Shown: positions 16,136 through 26,700, numbered from the stretch's first letter. The stretch: 34,018 nt of DNA from Caballeronia sordidicola (GCF_002220365.1 NZ_MTHB01000020.1:1-34018), one strand, 5' to 3'. A program made the numbers and translations. Notes: generated by a model from the sequence alone, not told the origin.

Positions 16136-17050
16136 ATGACTTTAAAGAACGACACTTCGCCCGCCGGCATCTGGCCGGTTCTCTACGCTTATTTCGACGA
16201 ACACAACCAGCTTGACCGTGACGCCATGCGCGTGCAGGTCGAGCGGACCATTGCCGCGGGTGCTCCCGGCATCGTGATACTCGGTCTTGCAACCGAGGTG
16301 CAGCGGTTGTCGCGCACTGAGCGTGAGCAATTGGTGAACTGGGCGCGCGAGGACATCGCGTCTCGCGTACCGCTGGCGGTTACTGTTACCGGCGACACAG
16401 TCCCGGAGCAGACCGAATTCGGCAATTGGGCCGTCGCGCACGGTGCGCAATGGCTGATCCTGCAACCGCCGTCCACGCGTACCGAACCGGAGCGTTTTTA
16501 CTTCGATTTCTTCGCCGCCGTGATGAACGGTTTGACGAGCACGGCCGGCGCGGGCATACAAAACGCGCCCGAGTATCTAGGTGTCGGTTTGTCGCCGGAA
16601 GCGTTGGCCGAACTGGCTCAACAATGTCCGAACTTTCGCTGGTTGAAGGGTGAGGGCGCGGCGACGGTACTGCGTACGACCATCGACTGCCTGGCGGCTG
16701 CCGGGAGCACAATGCCCGTCTTCAACGGGCGTGGCGGCCAGGAGTTGCTCGACAACCTGCGCGCCGGCTGCGCGGGCATGATCGTCGCGCCGGACAGCTT
16801 CGATCATCAGGTGGAAATCTATCGAGCATTCGCGCACGATCCGGCCGCGGCGCAGCGGCACTATGAGGAGGTGTTGCCGGCGATTGTCTTTGTGATGCAG
16901 TCGCTCGACGCGCTCACCTGTTATGGCAAGCGCATCGCGGCATGGAGAATGGGGTTTGAGGTCAGACACGATCGCGGCATCGCACCGAGCGCATTCGGCC
17001 TGGAATGTGCGCGACGATTCGCCTATAGCCTTGGACCGTATGCAGGCTAG
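16136..17050 (+). CDS. DHDPS-family protein, 2-keto-3-deoxy-sugar-acid dehydratase-like
   Basis: This 304-residue TIM barrel belongs to the N-acetylneuraminate lyase/DHDPS superfamily. Schiff-base Lys171 is in WLKGEGA. The residues that align with the superfamily's catalytic Tyr (usual P-Y-Y-N motif) are Gln110-Pro-Pro-Ser113, and the usual L-Y-N-V-P is IQNAP (Gln142), so the Tyr is missing. That pattern, with FNGRGGQELLDNLRAGCAGMI, is what I recall for L-2-keto-3-deoxyarabonate dehydratase, which makes alpha-ketoglutarate semialdehyde. The upstream arabinonate-type dehydratase supports this over lysine synthesis. The aldehyde dehydrogenase that would finish the pathway is not in the window. 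The stop codon lies inside a tandem repeat. Confidence 0.82.
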   Translation: MTLKNDTSPAGIWPVLYAYFDEHNQLDRDAMRVQVERTIAAGAPGIVILGLATEVQRLSRTEREQLVNWAREDIASRVPLAVTVTGDTVPEQTEFGNWAVAHGAQWLILQPPSTRTEPERFYFDFFAAVMNGLTSTAGAGIQNAPEYLGVGLSPEALAELAQQCPNFRWLKGEGAATVLRTTIDCLAAAGSTMPVFNGRGGQELLDNLRAGCAGMIVAPDSFDHQVEIYRAFAHDPAAAQRHYEEVLPAIVFVMQSLDALTCYGKRIAAWRMGFEVRHDRGIAPSAFGLECARRFAYSLGPYAG

Positions 17051-17083
17051 AACCGTGGGCTAAAACCGTGGGCTAAAACCGTG
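17045..17083 (+). repeat. 13-bp tandem repeat x3 spanning the stop codon
   Basis: Units GGCTAGAACCGTG, GGCTAAAACCGTG, GGCTAAAACCGTG. The first unit carries the TAG stop of the upstream gene; the others carry TAA at the same place. The array fills exactly the space up to the cls stop codon (17084-17086) on the other strand. Confidence 0.96.
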
Positions 17084-18547
17084 TCAAAGAATGGGTGAGA
17101 ACAAGCGCGCGACGTGCATCGCCATGCGGCGCCAGGCGGGTGCCCCGAGATAATCGTCGCGGCTGATTTCCCATGATTGCGCGAAGTCATCGAGCAGCAT
17201 TTTCTCGACTTCGCTGGCAAAGCCCCGGTCCACCGTCAAGACCATGATCTCGAAGTTAAGACGAAACGAGCGGTTGTCCAGATTCGCGCTACCAATGGCG
17301 GCGGACATGTCGTCCACCAGCACCACTTTCTGATGCAGGAAGCCCGGACGATATCGAAAGATCTTCACCCCTGCGAGCAGCGCATCGTAGGCATAGAGTT
17401 TCGACGCAGCAAACACCACGCGATGATCGCGGCGGCTCGGAATCAGGATACGCACGTCCACGCCGCGCAAAACCGCGAGCCGCAGCGCCGAGAACACGGC
17501 TTCATCGGGAATGAGATACGGCGTCGTGATCCAGATCCGGAAACGCGCTGCATTGATTGCTTCGACAAAAAAGAGCGAGCATGTTTCCTGATGGTCGGCG
17601 GGGCCACTCGCGAGGACGAGACAACTCATGTCGTCCGTTGATGTCTTTGACGCTTCCACTTCCGGAATGCGCTGTGTCGCCCAGTACCAGTCTTCTATGA
17701 ACACGAACTGGATGCTGGCGACCGCCGGCCCGCGCACTTCAATGTGGGTATCGCGCCAGGGTGACAAACGCGGATTCGCGCCGAGATATTCCACGCCTAC
17801 GTTATGACCACCGACGAATGCGCATTCGCCATCAACGACCACGATCTTCCGATGATTGCGGAAGTTGATCTGGAAGCGATTGACGAACTTGCGCTTGGTC
17901 GCAAACGGATGCGTCTGCACGCCGCCCGCGCGCAGCGAATTGACATAGCGTTTCGGCAAATCGAAGCTGCCGATGCTGTCGTAGAGAAAATAGACCCGCA
18001 CGCCTTGCTGCGCTTTTTTAAGCAGAAGGTCTTTCAGCTTCCGGCCGAGTTCGTCGTCGCGAACGATGAAAAACTGCACGATCACATAGACCTTCGCCGC
18101 GTCGATCGCTTTGAAAATTGCATCGAACGTAGCGTCGCCATTGATGAGCACGCGCACGGAATTGCCGCGCAGGAACGGCATGCCGCTCAAACGCGTCAGC
18201 GCGCGTATGGTCGGATGGCCCAGGTACTCCGCGGGATCCCCGGCTGCCGCGCCGCGCAGACGGGCGGCTTCATCGGGGAAATTCCATTCCGTCGGATGCG
18301 CGCTCTTGCGCAGGATCTCGTTTTCCAGCCGCCTTGCGTCGATATACCCGGCGAACTTGCTGCGCCCGAGAAAGAGATACGGGATCAGCGTGAAGTAGGG
18401 CATGGCGACCAGCGACACGGCCCACGCGACCGCGCCTTGCGAGGTGCGCGTGTTGAGCACCGCGTGGCAAGCGGCGGCCGCGCCCAGCAAATGGGCGAGG
18501 ATCACAAACGTGCCGAGATGAAGCCAGTCCTGCCACTCGAAGTGCAT
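17084..18547 (-). CDS. cls: Cardiolipin synthase, phospholipase D family
   Basis: The enzyme condenses phospholipids to cardiolipin at the inner membrane. The 487-residue protein starts with two hydrophobic segments (about 9-30 and 38-60) joined by the Cls-typical AVAWAVSLVAMPYFTLIPYL stretch. Two HxKxxxxD motifs follow: His232/Lys234/Asp239 in NHRKIVVVDG, and His405/Lys407/Asp412 in LHQKVVLVDD with GSANLDNRSF. Layout and length match ClsA. ATG 18547 begins right at the first membrane segment. It lies 55 bases after prmB in the same direction, possibly co-transcribed. It converges with the sugar-acid module. Confidence 0.93.
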   Translation of the reverse strand: MHFEWQDWLHLGTFVILAHLLGAAAACHAVLNTRTSQGAVAWAVSLVAMPYFTLIPYLFLGRSKFAGYIDARRLENEILRKSAHPTEWNFPDEAARLRGAAAGDPAEYLGHPTIRALTRLSGMPFLRGNSVRVLINGDATFDAIFKAIDAAKVYVIVQFFIVRDDELGRKLKDLLLKKAQQGVRVYFLYDSIGSFDLPKRYVNSLRAGGVQTHPFATKRKFVNRFQINFRNHRKIVVVDGECAFVGGHNVGVEYLGANPRLSPWRDTHIEVRGPAVASIQFVFIEDWYWATQRIPEVEASKTSTDDMSCLVLASGPADHQETCSLFFVEAINAARFRIWITTPYLIPDEAVFSALRLAVLRGVDVRILIPSRRDHRVVFAASKLYAYDALLAGVKIFRYRPGFLHQKVVLVDDMSAAIGSANLDNRSFRLNFEIMVLTVDRGFASEVEKMLLDDFAQSWEISRDDYLGAPAWRRMAMHVARLFSPIL

Positions 18548-18602
18548 GTGCGCGATGCCTGGTAATTCTGGTAGTCGAGACGGGTGGTAGAGAGCCGTGC
18601 CG

Positions 18603-19487
18603 TCAGCCCGGCAAGTCGGCTGCCTGGATGAGAAACACGTTGTCGTCGCCGGCGCTGGTGGAGAGCCAGACGATGTCGAGTCCGCCGAGCGTAGCTTCCA
18701 CGTTGGCCCGTTCGTTGCCGATTTCGACCACGAGCACGCCGTCTTCGGTCAGCCACTTGCGCGCTTCACCTACGATCCGCTTCACGATATCCATGCCATC
18801 CGCGCCGCCCGCGAGCGCGAGTTCCGGCTCGTGGCGATATTCAGCGGGCAGGGTCTGCATGGCCAGCGCGTTGACGTACGGCGGATTCGTGATGATGACT
18901 TCGTAGCGGCCAACGGGCAGCGGGGCGAACAGATCGCCCTCGTATAACGCCACGCGCGAATCCAGGTCGTAATCGTCCACGTTCCGGTGCGCGACTTCCA
19001 GCGCGGGCGCGGAGATATCGACAGCGTCAACGTCTGCGTTCTGGAACGCCTGCGCGGCGAGAATCGCGAGGCAGCCGGAACCCGTGCAGAGCTCCAGCAC
19101 GCGCGACACTTCGTCGGGATCCGGCACGTAGGGCTGCAGTCCATCCTGCAGCAACTCGCCAATAAACGAACGCGGCACGATCACCCGCTCATCGACATAG
19201 AAACGGTGCCCGTGCATCCACGCTTCGTGCGTGATGTACGCCGCCGGCACGCGATCCGTCGCCCGGCGCTCGATCACTTTCATGATGGCGTCGATTTCGG
19301 TGTCAAGCAGGCGTGCGTCGAGGAACGGGTCGAGCGTGTCGATCGGCAAGTGCAGGGTATGCAGCACGAGGTATGCGGCTTCATCGAATGCATTCGATGA
19401 ACCGTGGCCAAACGACAAGTCTGCCGCAGTAAAACGCGACACGGCAAAACGCAGCAGATCGCGAACGGTGGTGAAGGGAAGCGCCAT
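18603..19487 (-). CDS. prmB: Ribosomal protein L3 glutamine N5-methyltransferase PrmB
   Basis: PrmB methylates a Gln of ribosomal protein L3 using S-adenosylmethionine. The 294-residue protein has an N-terminal helical domain, the SAM-binding LELCTGSGCLAILAA (131-145), VDAVDIS, and the NPPY motif (201-204) that binds the Gln amide. PVPRSF-like VIVPRSFIGELL and the EYRHEPELAL block are typical of the PrmB branch rather than PrmC. Start ATG 19487 has AAGGAG 6 bases upstream; the longer frame from 19535 lacks support. It lies 28 bases after dapE. Confidence 0.94.
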   Translation of the reverse strand: MALPFTTVRDLLRFAVSRFTAADLSFGHGSSNAFDEAAYLVLHTLHLPIDTLDPFLDARLLDTEIDAIMKVIERRATDRVPAAYITHEAWMHGHRFYVDERVIVPRSFIGELLQDGLQPYVPDPDEVSRVLELCTGSGCLAILAAQAFQNADVDAVDISAPALEVAHRNVDDYDLDSRVALYEGDLFAPLPVGRYEVIITNPPYVNALAMQTLPAEYRHEPELALAGGADGMDIVKRIVGEARKWLTEDGVLVVEIGNERANVEATLGGLDIVWLSTSAGDDNVFLIQAADLPG

Positions 19488-19515
19488 CGCAGGCTCCTTA
19501 TAAGAGTGAGTCGGA

Positions 19516-20670
<1,155 letters not shown>

Positions 20671-20675
20671 TCAAT

Positions 20676-20700
20676 AAAAATGCCGGCGCGGCGGCCGGCA
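20676..20700 (-). terminator. Intrinsic terminator between the yffB-like gene and dapE
   Basis: On the minus strand TGCCGGC pairs with GCCGGCA (7 bp, 6-base loop, 20700-20681), directly followed by TTTTT (20680-20676). This is a textbook Rho-independent terminator, placed 21 bases before the dapE start codon. Confidence 0.85.
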
Positions 20701-20768
20701 GGGATCAAGATTCGCGCGCCTTCATCGGGGGCGAGCGATTGCTGTGCTTAAAGCTCAATCCTTAAACC

Positions 20769-21131
20769 TTAAACGAACAGCGCTTCGTACTTGTCGGCAT
20801 CGAAACCGAGCGACTTCACGCGCCCGTTGACCACGAGCACGGGCCGCTTGATGATCGACGGCTTGTGGATCATCAATGCGATCGCGCCGGCAGTCGACCC
20901 GGCTTCGTCCTTGTAGGTGTCCGACAGGCCGCGCCAGGTGGTGCCGCGCCGGTTGATCAGTTCGTCGAGCGTGACGTCCTTCAGCCAGTCCTGCAACAAG
21001 GCCGTGTTCACCCCGGCTTTCTTGAAGTCGTGGAATTCGAACGGCACATCATGTTCTTCCAGCCACACGCGCGCTTTTCTCACGGTGTCGCAATTCGGAA
21101 TCCCATACACGACGATCTTTTTCGCGGACAT
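20769..21131 (-). CDS. ArsC-like reductase family protein (YffB type)
   Basis: This 120-residue protein has the ArsC/Spx/YffB thioredoxin-like fold. Visible are VYGIPNCDTVRKARVWLEEH with a single N-terminal Cys14, the middle helix LLQDWLKDVTLDELINRRGTTWR, and the C-terminal KPSIIKRPVLVVNGRVKSLGF block typical of the family. In E. coli yffB also precedes dapE, so the location supports this branch over true arsenate reductases; glutathione-linked reductase activity has been proposed for it but the substrate is unknown. It starts three bases after dapD ends. A 7-bp duplication (CCTTAAA, 20760-20773 on the + strand) spans its stop codon. Confidence 0.88.
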   Translation of the reverse strand: MSAKKIVVYGIPNCDTVRKARVWLEEHDVPFEFHDFKKAGVNTALLQDWLKDVTLDELINRRGTTWRGLSDTYKDEAGSTAGAIALMIHKPSIIKRPVLVVNGRVKSLGFDADKYEALFV

Positions 21132-21134
21132 GGA

Positions 21135-21962
21135 TCAGTCGCCTCGCAGCAACTCGTTCAGGCCGACCTTGGCGCGCGTTTTTGCGTCCACCTTCTTCAC
21201 GATGACCGCGCAGTACAGGCTGTGCGAACCGTCCTTCGAAGGCAGGTTGCCCGCGACCACCACGGAACCCGCCGGAATGCGGCCATACGTGACCGAACCC
21301 GTTTCGCGATCGTAAATCTTGGTGCTCTGGCCGAGATACACGCCCATGGAGATGACCGAGTTCTCTTCCACGATCACGCCTTCCACCACTTCCGAACGCG
21401 CGCCGATAAAGCAGTTGTCTTCGATGATCACCGGGTTTGCCTGCAGCGGTTCCAGCACGCCGCCAATGCCCACGCCGCCCGACAAATGCACGTTCTTGCC
21501 GATCTGCGCGCACGAACCGACCGTCGCCCAGGTGTCGACCATCGTGCCTTCATCGACATACGCGCCGATGTTCGTATACGACGGCATCAACACCACGTTT
21601 TTAGCGATAAACGCACCACGGCGCGCAATGGCCGGCGGCACGACGCGAAAGCCGCCCGCGGCGAAATCTTCAGCCGTGTAATTGGCGAACTTCGACGGCA
21701 CCTTGTCGTAGAACTGGCTGTATCCGCCAGCCGGCATCGGCGCGTTGTCTTCCAGGCGGAACGACAGCAATACCGCTTTCTTCAGCCATTGATTGACCAC
21801 CCATTCGCCGTTCTGTTTCTCGGCCACGCGCGCCAGGCCTTTGTCGAGTTGCTCGATGGCATGAGCGACGGCGTCGCGCACTTCGGCGGGGGCCGATTTC
21901 GGCGACAGCTCGGCGCGGTTGTCCCAGGCGGTATCGATGATCTGCTGAAGTTGTTGCGACAT
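21135..21962 (-). CDS. dapD: Tetrahydrodipicolinate N-succinyltransferase DapD
   Basis: DapD transfers succinyl from succinyl-CoA to tetrahydrodipicolinate, the first step of the succinylase branch to meso-DAP and lysine. The 275-residue protein has an N-terminal helical domain, [20 protein letters not shown], and then a left-handed beta-helix of hexapeptide repeats: [31 protein letters not shown] and on through [31 protein letters not shown]. The DRETG and GNLPSKDGS segments near the end are typical. Length equals the E. coli enzyme. It lies 27 bases downstream of dapC. Confidence 0.96.
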   Translation of the reverse strand: MSQQLQQIIDTAWDNRAELSPKSAPAEVRDAVAHAIEQLDKGLARVAEKQNGEWVVNQWLKKAVLLSFRLEDNAPMPAGGYSQFYDKVPSKFANYTAEDFAAGGFRVVPPAIARRGAFIAKNVVLMPSYTNIGAYVDEGTMVDTWATVGSCAQIGKNVHLSGGVGIGGVLEPLQANPVIIEDNCFIGARSEVVEGVIVEENSVISMGVYLGQSTKIYDRETGSVTYGRIPAGSVVVAGNLPSKDGSHSLYCAVIVKKVDAKTRAKVGLNELLRGD

Positions 21963-21989
21963 GGTCGTGACTTAAGTGAGTGCTGCGAT

Positions 21990-23240
21990 TTAAGGAGGGG
22001 TTACTGCGGCAGCCGGCGCTGTGTTTGCGTGCTGCATGAGCGTGCTGCAAAATTCGACGATACGCCGTGCACCTTCCACACATTCGTCGACATCGGCGAC
22101 CAGCGCAATGCGAATGAAGCCGCTGCCGGGATTCGCGCCGTGTGCGTCTCGTGCCAGGTACGAGCCCGGCAAAACCGTCACATTATAGTCGGCGTAAAGG
22201 CGGGCGGCGAACTCGGTGTCGGTGAGGCCGGTGCGCGCCACGTTCGCCCACAAATAGAAGGCGGCGTCGGGCAGACGGACGTCGAGCACTTCGGCCAGCA
22301 TGGGCGTGACGGTCGTAAATTTCTTCAGATACAGCGCACGGTTGTCGCGCACATGCGCTTCGTCTTTCCATGCAACGACGCTCGCTGCCTGGAACATGGG
22401 CGAGAGCGCCGCGCCGTGATAGGTGCGGTAGAGGAGGAATTGCTTGAGTATTGACGCATCTCCGGCGACAAAACCCGAGCGCATGCCGGGTACGTTCGAG
22501 CGCTTGGACAAGCTCGACAGCATCACCAGCCGTTCGAAACCACGGCCAAGCTTGTGCGCGGCTTCCAGGCCGCCGAGCGGGGGCGTGGCTTCGTTGAAAT
22601 AGATCTCGGAATAGCATTCATCGGAGGCGATCACGAAACCATGCCGATCCGATAGTGCGAATAGCTCGCGCCAGTCGTCGAGCGTCAGCACGGCGCCGGT
22701 CGGGTTGCCGGGCGAGCAGACGAAGAGCAGTTGGGTGTGTGCCCAGACGGCGTCGGGGACGGCTGCGTAGTCGCAGGCGAAATTGCGCGCCGGATTGCTG
22801 TTCACGAAGTACGGCTCGGCGCCGGCCAGCAGCGCTGCGCCTTCGTAGATCTGATAGAACGGATTCGGGCAGACGACAACGGGCGCTTCGGCGGAGCTGC
22901 GGCTGTCGATCACGGTTTGCGCCAGCGAGAACAAGGCTTCGCGTGAGCCGGAAACAGGCAGGACTTCCGTGGCCGCGTTGACGGCGGGCAGGGCGTACCG
23001 CTGCTTCGTCCAGTCAGCAATGGCCTCACGCAACGGCTCGCTGCCGGCGGTGGCGGGATAGGACGAAAGGCCAGACATCGCATTCACGACTGCCTCGCGG
23101 ATCAGCGCCGGCGTTGCATGTTTCGGCTCGCCGATACCGAAGCTGATCGGCGCCAGATCCGCGCGGGGCGTGACGCCCTTGAATAGCGCGCGCAGCTTTT
23201 CGAATGGATACGGCTGAAGTTTCTGGAGAAGTGGATTCAC
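21990..23240 (-). CDS. dapC: Succinyldiaminopimelate transaminase DapC
   Basis: This PLP class I aminotransferase converts N-succinyl-2-amino-6-ketopimelate to N-succinyl-LL-DAP with glutamate. The 416-residue protein begins with the DapC-typical MNPLLQKLQPYPFEKLRAL segment, then ISFGIGEPKHATP, SYPATAGSEPLREAIADW, VCPNPFYQIYEGAA, CSPGNPTGAVL, SDECYSEIYF and SSLSKRSNVPGMRSGF with the Schiff-base Lys. GTG 23240 gives this N-terminus; the open frame upstream crosses non-coding repeats. With dapD and dapE it supplies three consecutive steps (dapD, dapC, dapE) of the pathway. It is preceded by a perfect -10 hexamer about 40 bases upstream. Confidence 0.94.
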   Translation of the reverse strand: MNPLLQKLQPYPFEKLRALFKGVTPRADLAPISFGIGEPKHATPALIREAVVNAMSGLSSYPATAGSEPLREAIADWTKQRYALPAVNAATEVLPVSGSREALFSLAQTVIDSRSSAEAPVVVCPNPFYQIYEGAALLAGAEPYFVNSNPARNFACDYAAVPDAVWAHTQLLFVCSPGNPTGAVLTLDDWRELFALSDRHGFVIASDECYSEIYFNEATPPLGGLEAAHKLGRGFERLVMLSSLSKRSNVPGMRSGFVAGDASILKQFLLYRTYHGAALSPMFQAASVVAWKDEAHVRDNRALYLKKFTTVTPMLAEVLDVRLPDAAFYLWANVARTGLTDTEFAARLYADYNVTVLPGSYLARDAHGANPGSGFIRIALVADVDECVEGARRIVEFCSTLMQHANTAPAAAVTPP

Positions 23241-23279
23241 GGCGAAGTCGGGTGCAGACAATGAAACGACAAGGCTCGG

Positions 23280-23285
23280 ATTATA
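23280..23285 (-). promoter_or_regulatory. -10 box of the dapC promoter
   Basis: The minus strand reads TATAAT exactly, 40 bases before GTG 23240, giving an expected leader of about 33 bases. No -35 hexamer is recognisable 16-18 bases upstream, because that zone is occupied by the GC-rich 10-bp tandem repeats. Confidence 0.6.
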
Positions 23286-23345
23286 GCCCCCTCGTAGCCC
23301 CTCGTAGCCCCTCGTAGCCCCCTCGCAGCCCTCCATAGCCCCCTG
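23284..23345 (-). repeat. 10-11 bp tandem repeat upstream of dapC
   Basis: On the + strand CTCGTAGCCC is repeated three times perfectly (23291-23320), flanked by variant copies (TAGCCCC before, CCTCGCAGCC, CTCCATAGCC after). In total about six units. On the minus strand the array ends in the -10 box of dapC and covers the spacer and -35 positions. Confidence 0.93.
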
Positions 23346-23643
23346 GCTGGGTTTGCCGGCGCATTGAGGCGGTTCTGCCGACAGGCGGAAGGCCACTTTG
23401 CGCAGTGCGCAGGCATTGGACCACTGCCGCCGCCGGTAAGCCGGAATCGACCGGCATTGACCCCCTGCAGAACGCCGCCCCGCCGACCCTTGCGAGCAAA
23501 AAAGGCCATGTCAGCAAACCAAAAGGATTCAAGACTGGCGATGGTATGATTGTCACCGTTCGCCGGGTTGCGTGTTCGCGGTGGGTTATAGGCAGGTTAT
23601 ATATAAGCCGTCGAGCAATAGCATCAAGGGTTGCGCTCCATCG

Positions 23644-23668
23644 CTTCGAATCGAGATTTAATTCGAAG
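23644..23668. promoter_or_regulatory. 8-bp inverted repeat upstream of smc
   Basis: CTTCGAAT and ATTCGAAG are separated by nine bases, about 125 bases before smc. There is no T-run, so an operator or a leader hairpin is more likely than a terminator. The binding factor is unknown. Confidence 0.45.
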
Positions 23669-23792
23669 GGGTTCGACCCACCGCCCGAGCGTTTTCGACC
23701 GGCGTTTGTAGCTATCTCCTGCCGCACAAGCAACACGGCTCGGAGGCCCGCCGGCCCGTTCTCCCGAATTCTTTTCAATCAGCGATATCGCC

Positions 23793-26700
23793 GTGCGTCT
23801 GACCTCGATAAAACTCGCTGGCTTCAAGTCCTTCGTCGATCCCACCCATTTCCAGGTCCCAGGCCAGCTTGTCGGCGTGGTGGGCCCGAATGGCTGCGGC
23901 AAATCGAACATCATCGACGCCGTGCGCTGGGTGCTCGGCGAATCGCGCGCGTCCGAGCTGCGCGGCGAGTCGATGCAGGACGTGATCTTCAACGGCTCCA
24001 CGGCTCGCAAGCCCGGCAGCCGCGCCAGCGTCGAACTCATCTTCGATAACGCCGACGGCCGGGCCGGAGGCCAGTGGGGCACCTACGCCGAAATCGCCGT
24101 CAAGCGCGTCCTCACGCGCGACGGCACCTCGAGCTACTACATCAACAACCTGCCAGCCCGGCGCCGCGATATCCAGGACATCTTCCTCGGTACAGGCCTC
24201 GGGCCGCGTGCCTACGCAATCATCGGGCAGGGCATGATCGCGCGGATCATCGAAGCGAAGCCGGAAGAACTTCGCGTGTTCCTGGAAGAAGCCGCGGGCG
24301 TGTCCAAGTACAAGGAACGCCGCCGCGAGACCGAGAACCGCCTGCACGATACCCGCGAGAACCTGACCCGCGTGGAAGACATCGTGCGCGAGTTGAGCGC
24401 GAATCTGGAGAAGCTCGAGGCCCAGGCGATCGTTGCAACGAAATACAAGACGCTGCAGGCCGATGGCGAAGAGAAGCAACGGCTCCTGTGGTTGTTGCGC
24501 AAGAACGAGGCGGCCAACGAGTCAGAGCGCCAGCAGCGCGCGATCAGCGACGCGCAGATCGAACTCGAAGCACAAACCGCGAAGCTGCGCGAAGTCGAAG
24601 CGCAACTGGAAACGTTGCGGGTGGCGCATTACAGCGCGAGCGACGCCATGCAGGGCGCCCAGGGCTCGCTGTACGAAGCGAACTCCGAAGTGGCCAAGCT
24701 CGAGGCGGAGATCCGCTTTATCGTGGAATCGCGCAATCGGGTGCAGGCGCAGATCGCTGCGTTGAGCGCTCAGCGCGACCAATGGCAGATGCAAGCCGAG
24801 AAAGCCCGCGGCGAGATCACGGATGCCGAAGAGGCGTTGGCTATCGGCGAGGAAAAGGCGGCGATCGCGCAGGAAACGGCTGCCGCGAAACACGACGAAT
24901 TGCCCGCGCTCGAAGGACGTTTCCGCGACGCCCAGAGCGAGTTGAACGCAGAGCGCGGCGGTATCGCGCAGACAGAACAGGCGTTGAAACTCGAGGCCGC
25001 GCATCAACGCAATGCCGACCAGCAACTGCAGCAATTGCAGCAGCGTCACGAACGCCTGAAAAGCGAAGCGGGCGGCCTGGACGCGCCTGACGAAGCGCAG
25101 CTCGAAGAGTTGCGCATGCAACTCGCCGAGCACGAAGAAATTCTCGCTGAAGCTCAAGGCCGCCTCTCCGACGCGCAGGACACGCTGCCGCGTCTGGATG
25201 GCGAGCGCCGTGCGGCACAAGAGAAAGTGCAGGCTGAAAGCGCGCAGATTCACCAGCTGGAAGCGCGGCTCGCCGCGTTGAAACAGCTGCAGGAAAACGT
25301 CCAGACCGAAGGCAAGATCCAGCCGTGGCTCGACAAACACGAACTGGGTTCGTTGCCGCGGCTGTGGAAAAAGCTGCACGTTGAAGCGGGCTGGGAAACG
25401 GCGCTGGAATCGGTTCTGCGTGAGCGGATCGCGGCGCTGGAAGTATCGAATCTCGACTGGGTGAAGGCGTTCGCGACCGACGCTCCGCCCGCCAAGCTCG
25501 CGTTCTATGCGCCGCCCAACGCCGGCCGTGCGCAGGAAGCGCCTGCCGGTCTGCGGCCGCTGCTGGCGCTGATTCGTATCGACGACGCCGGTTTGCGCGC
25601 CGTCCTGACCGACTGGCTGGGCCAGGTTTTTGTCTCCGATGACATCGCCCAGGCGCTGGCCTTGCGTTCGCAATTGCCGGACGGCGCCGCGTTCGTGGTG
25701 AAGGCCGGGCATGTGGTGACGCGGGTTGGCGTGCAGCTCTACGCCGCCGACTCCGAGCAGGCCGGTATGCTCGCCCGCCAGCAGGAAATCGAAAACCTGA
25801 CGAAGCAAGCGCGCGCGCAAGCATTGCTCGCCGATGAAGCCAAGGCCGCAGCGGTACGAGCGGAAGCGGCGCACACGCAGGCGTCCGCAAGTCTCGGCGA
25901 TGCCCGTTCCTCCGCCGAACGCGCGACCCAACGCGTCCACGCGCTGCAAATGGATGTGTTGAAGCTTGCACAGGCGCAAGAGCGCTACATGCAGCGCAGC
26001 ACGCAGATCCGCGAGGAACTGGCTGAAATCACCGCGCAAATCGATGAACAGCGTGCGTTGCGGGCTGAATCGGAGGCGAATTTCGAGCGCCACGACGGCG
26101 AACTCGCCGAGTTGCAGGCGCGTTTCGAAGATCATCAACTGGCGTTCGAAGCGCTCGACGAAGCGTTGAGCGCAGCACGCCAGGAAGCGCGGGATCTCGA
26201 ACGCGCGGCCACCGACGCCAGCTTTGCGGCGCGTGGGCTCGCGGCGAAGATCGAGGAATACCGGCGCAACATTGAAACAGCGAAGGACCAGAGCGAACGC
26301 GTGGCCGGTGCGCTGGAAGACGCCCGCGCCGAGCTCGAAACGATCAACGAGCAAACGGCGCACACCGGTTTGCAGGACGCGCTCGAATTGCGAGCGGCCA
26401 GGGAAGCGGCGTTGCAATCGGCCCGCATCGAACTCGACGATCTCACCGCGCGACTGCGTCAGGCCGACGAATTGCGTCTTATCGCGGAACGTTCGCTGCA
26501 GCCGTTGCGCGACAAGATCAATGAATTGCAGTTGAAGGAGCAGGCGGCACGCATCAGCGGCGAGCAGTTCATCGAGCAACTGGCGGCGGCCGGCGTCGAT
26601 GAAGCCGAGTTGCAGGCCAAGCTCACGCCGGATATGAAACCCTCGTATCTGCAAGGCGAAGTCACGCGGCTCAACAATGCCATCGCGGCGCTTGGCGCCG

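Larger units (their letters stand above)
23241..23792. other. Divergent intergenic region dapC/smc (552 bp)
   Basis: It carries the starts of two opposite operons. Near dapC are the -10 box and the 10-bp repeats; near smc are an 8-bp inverted repeat (23644-23668) and a TTATATATAA self-complementary stretch (23597-23606) set in GC-rich DNA, next to a repeated GGTTATA (starting 23584 and 23595). I could not place a confident smc promoter, and smc lacks a clear Shine-Dalgarno. ORFs here (for example a 165-codon minus-strand frame to 23778) look non-coding. Confidence 0.65.

Noticed and set aside
18270..18536. Small minus-strand ORF overlapping the start of cls
   Set aside because: Different frame of the cls N-terminus, with no Shine-Dalgarno or similarity.
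20865..22454. 529-codon plus-strand ORF opposite yffB-like, dapD and dapC
   Set aside because: It crosses three well-supported genes on the other strand and has no recognisable domain.
23281..23778. 165-codon minus-strand ORF upstream of dapC
   Set aside because: No recognisable domain, composition like non-coding DNA, ends inside the 10-bp repeats and covers the expected promoter region.
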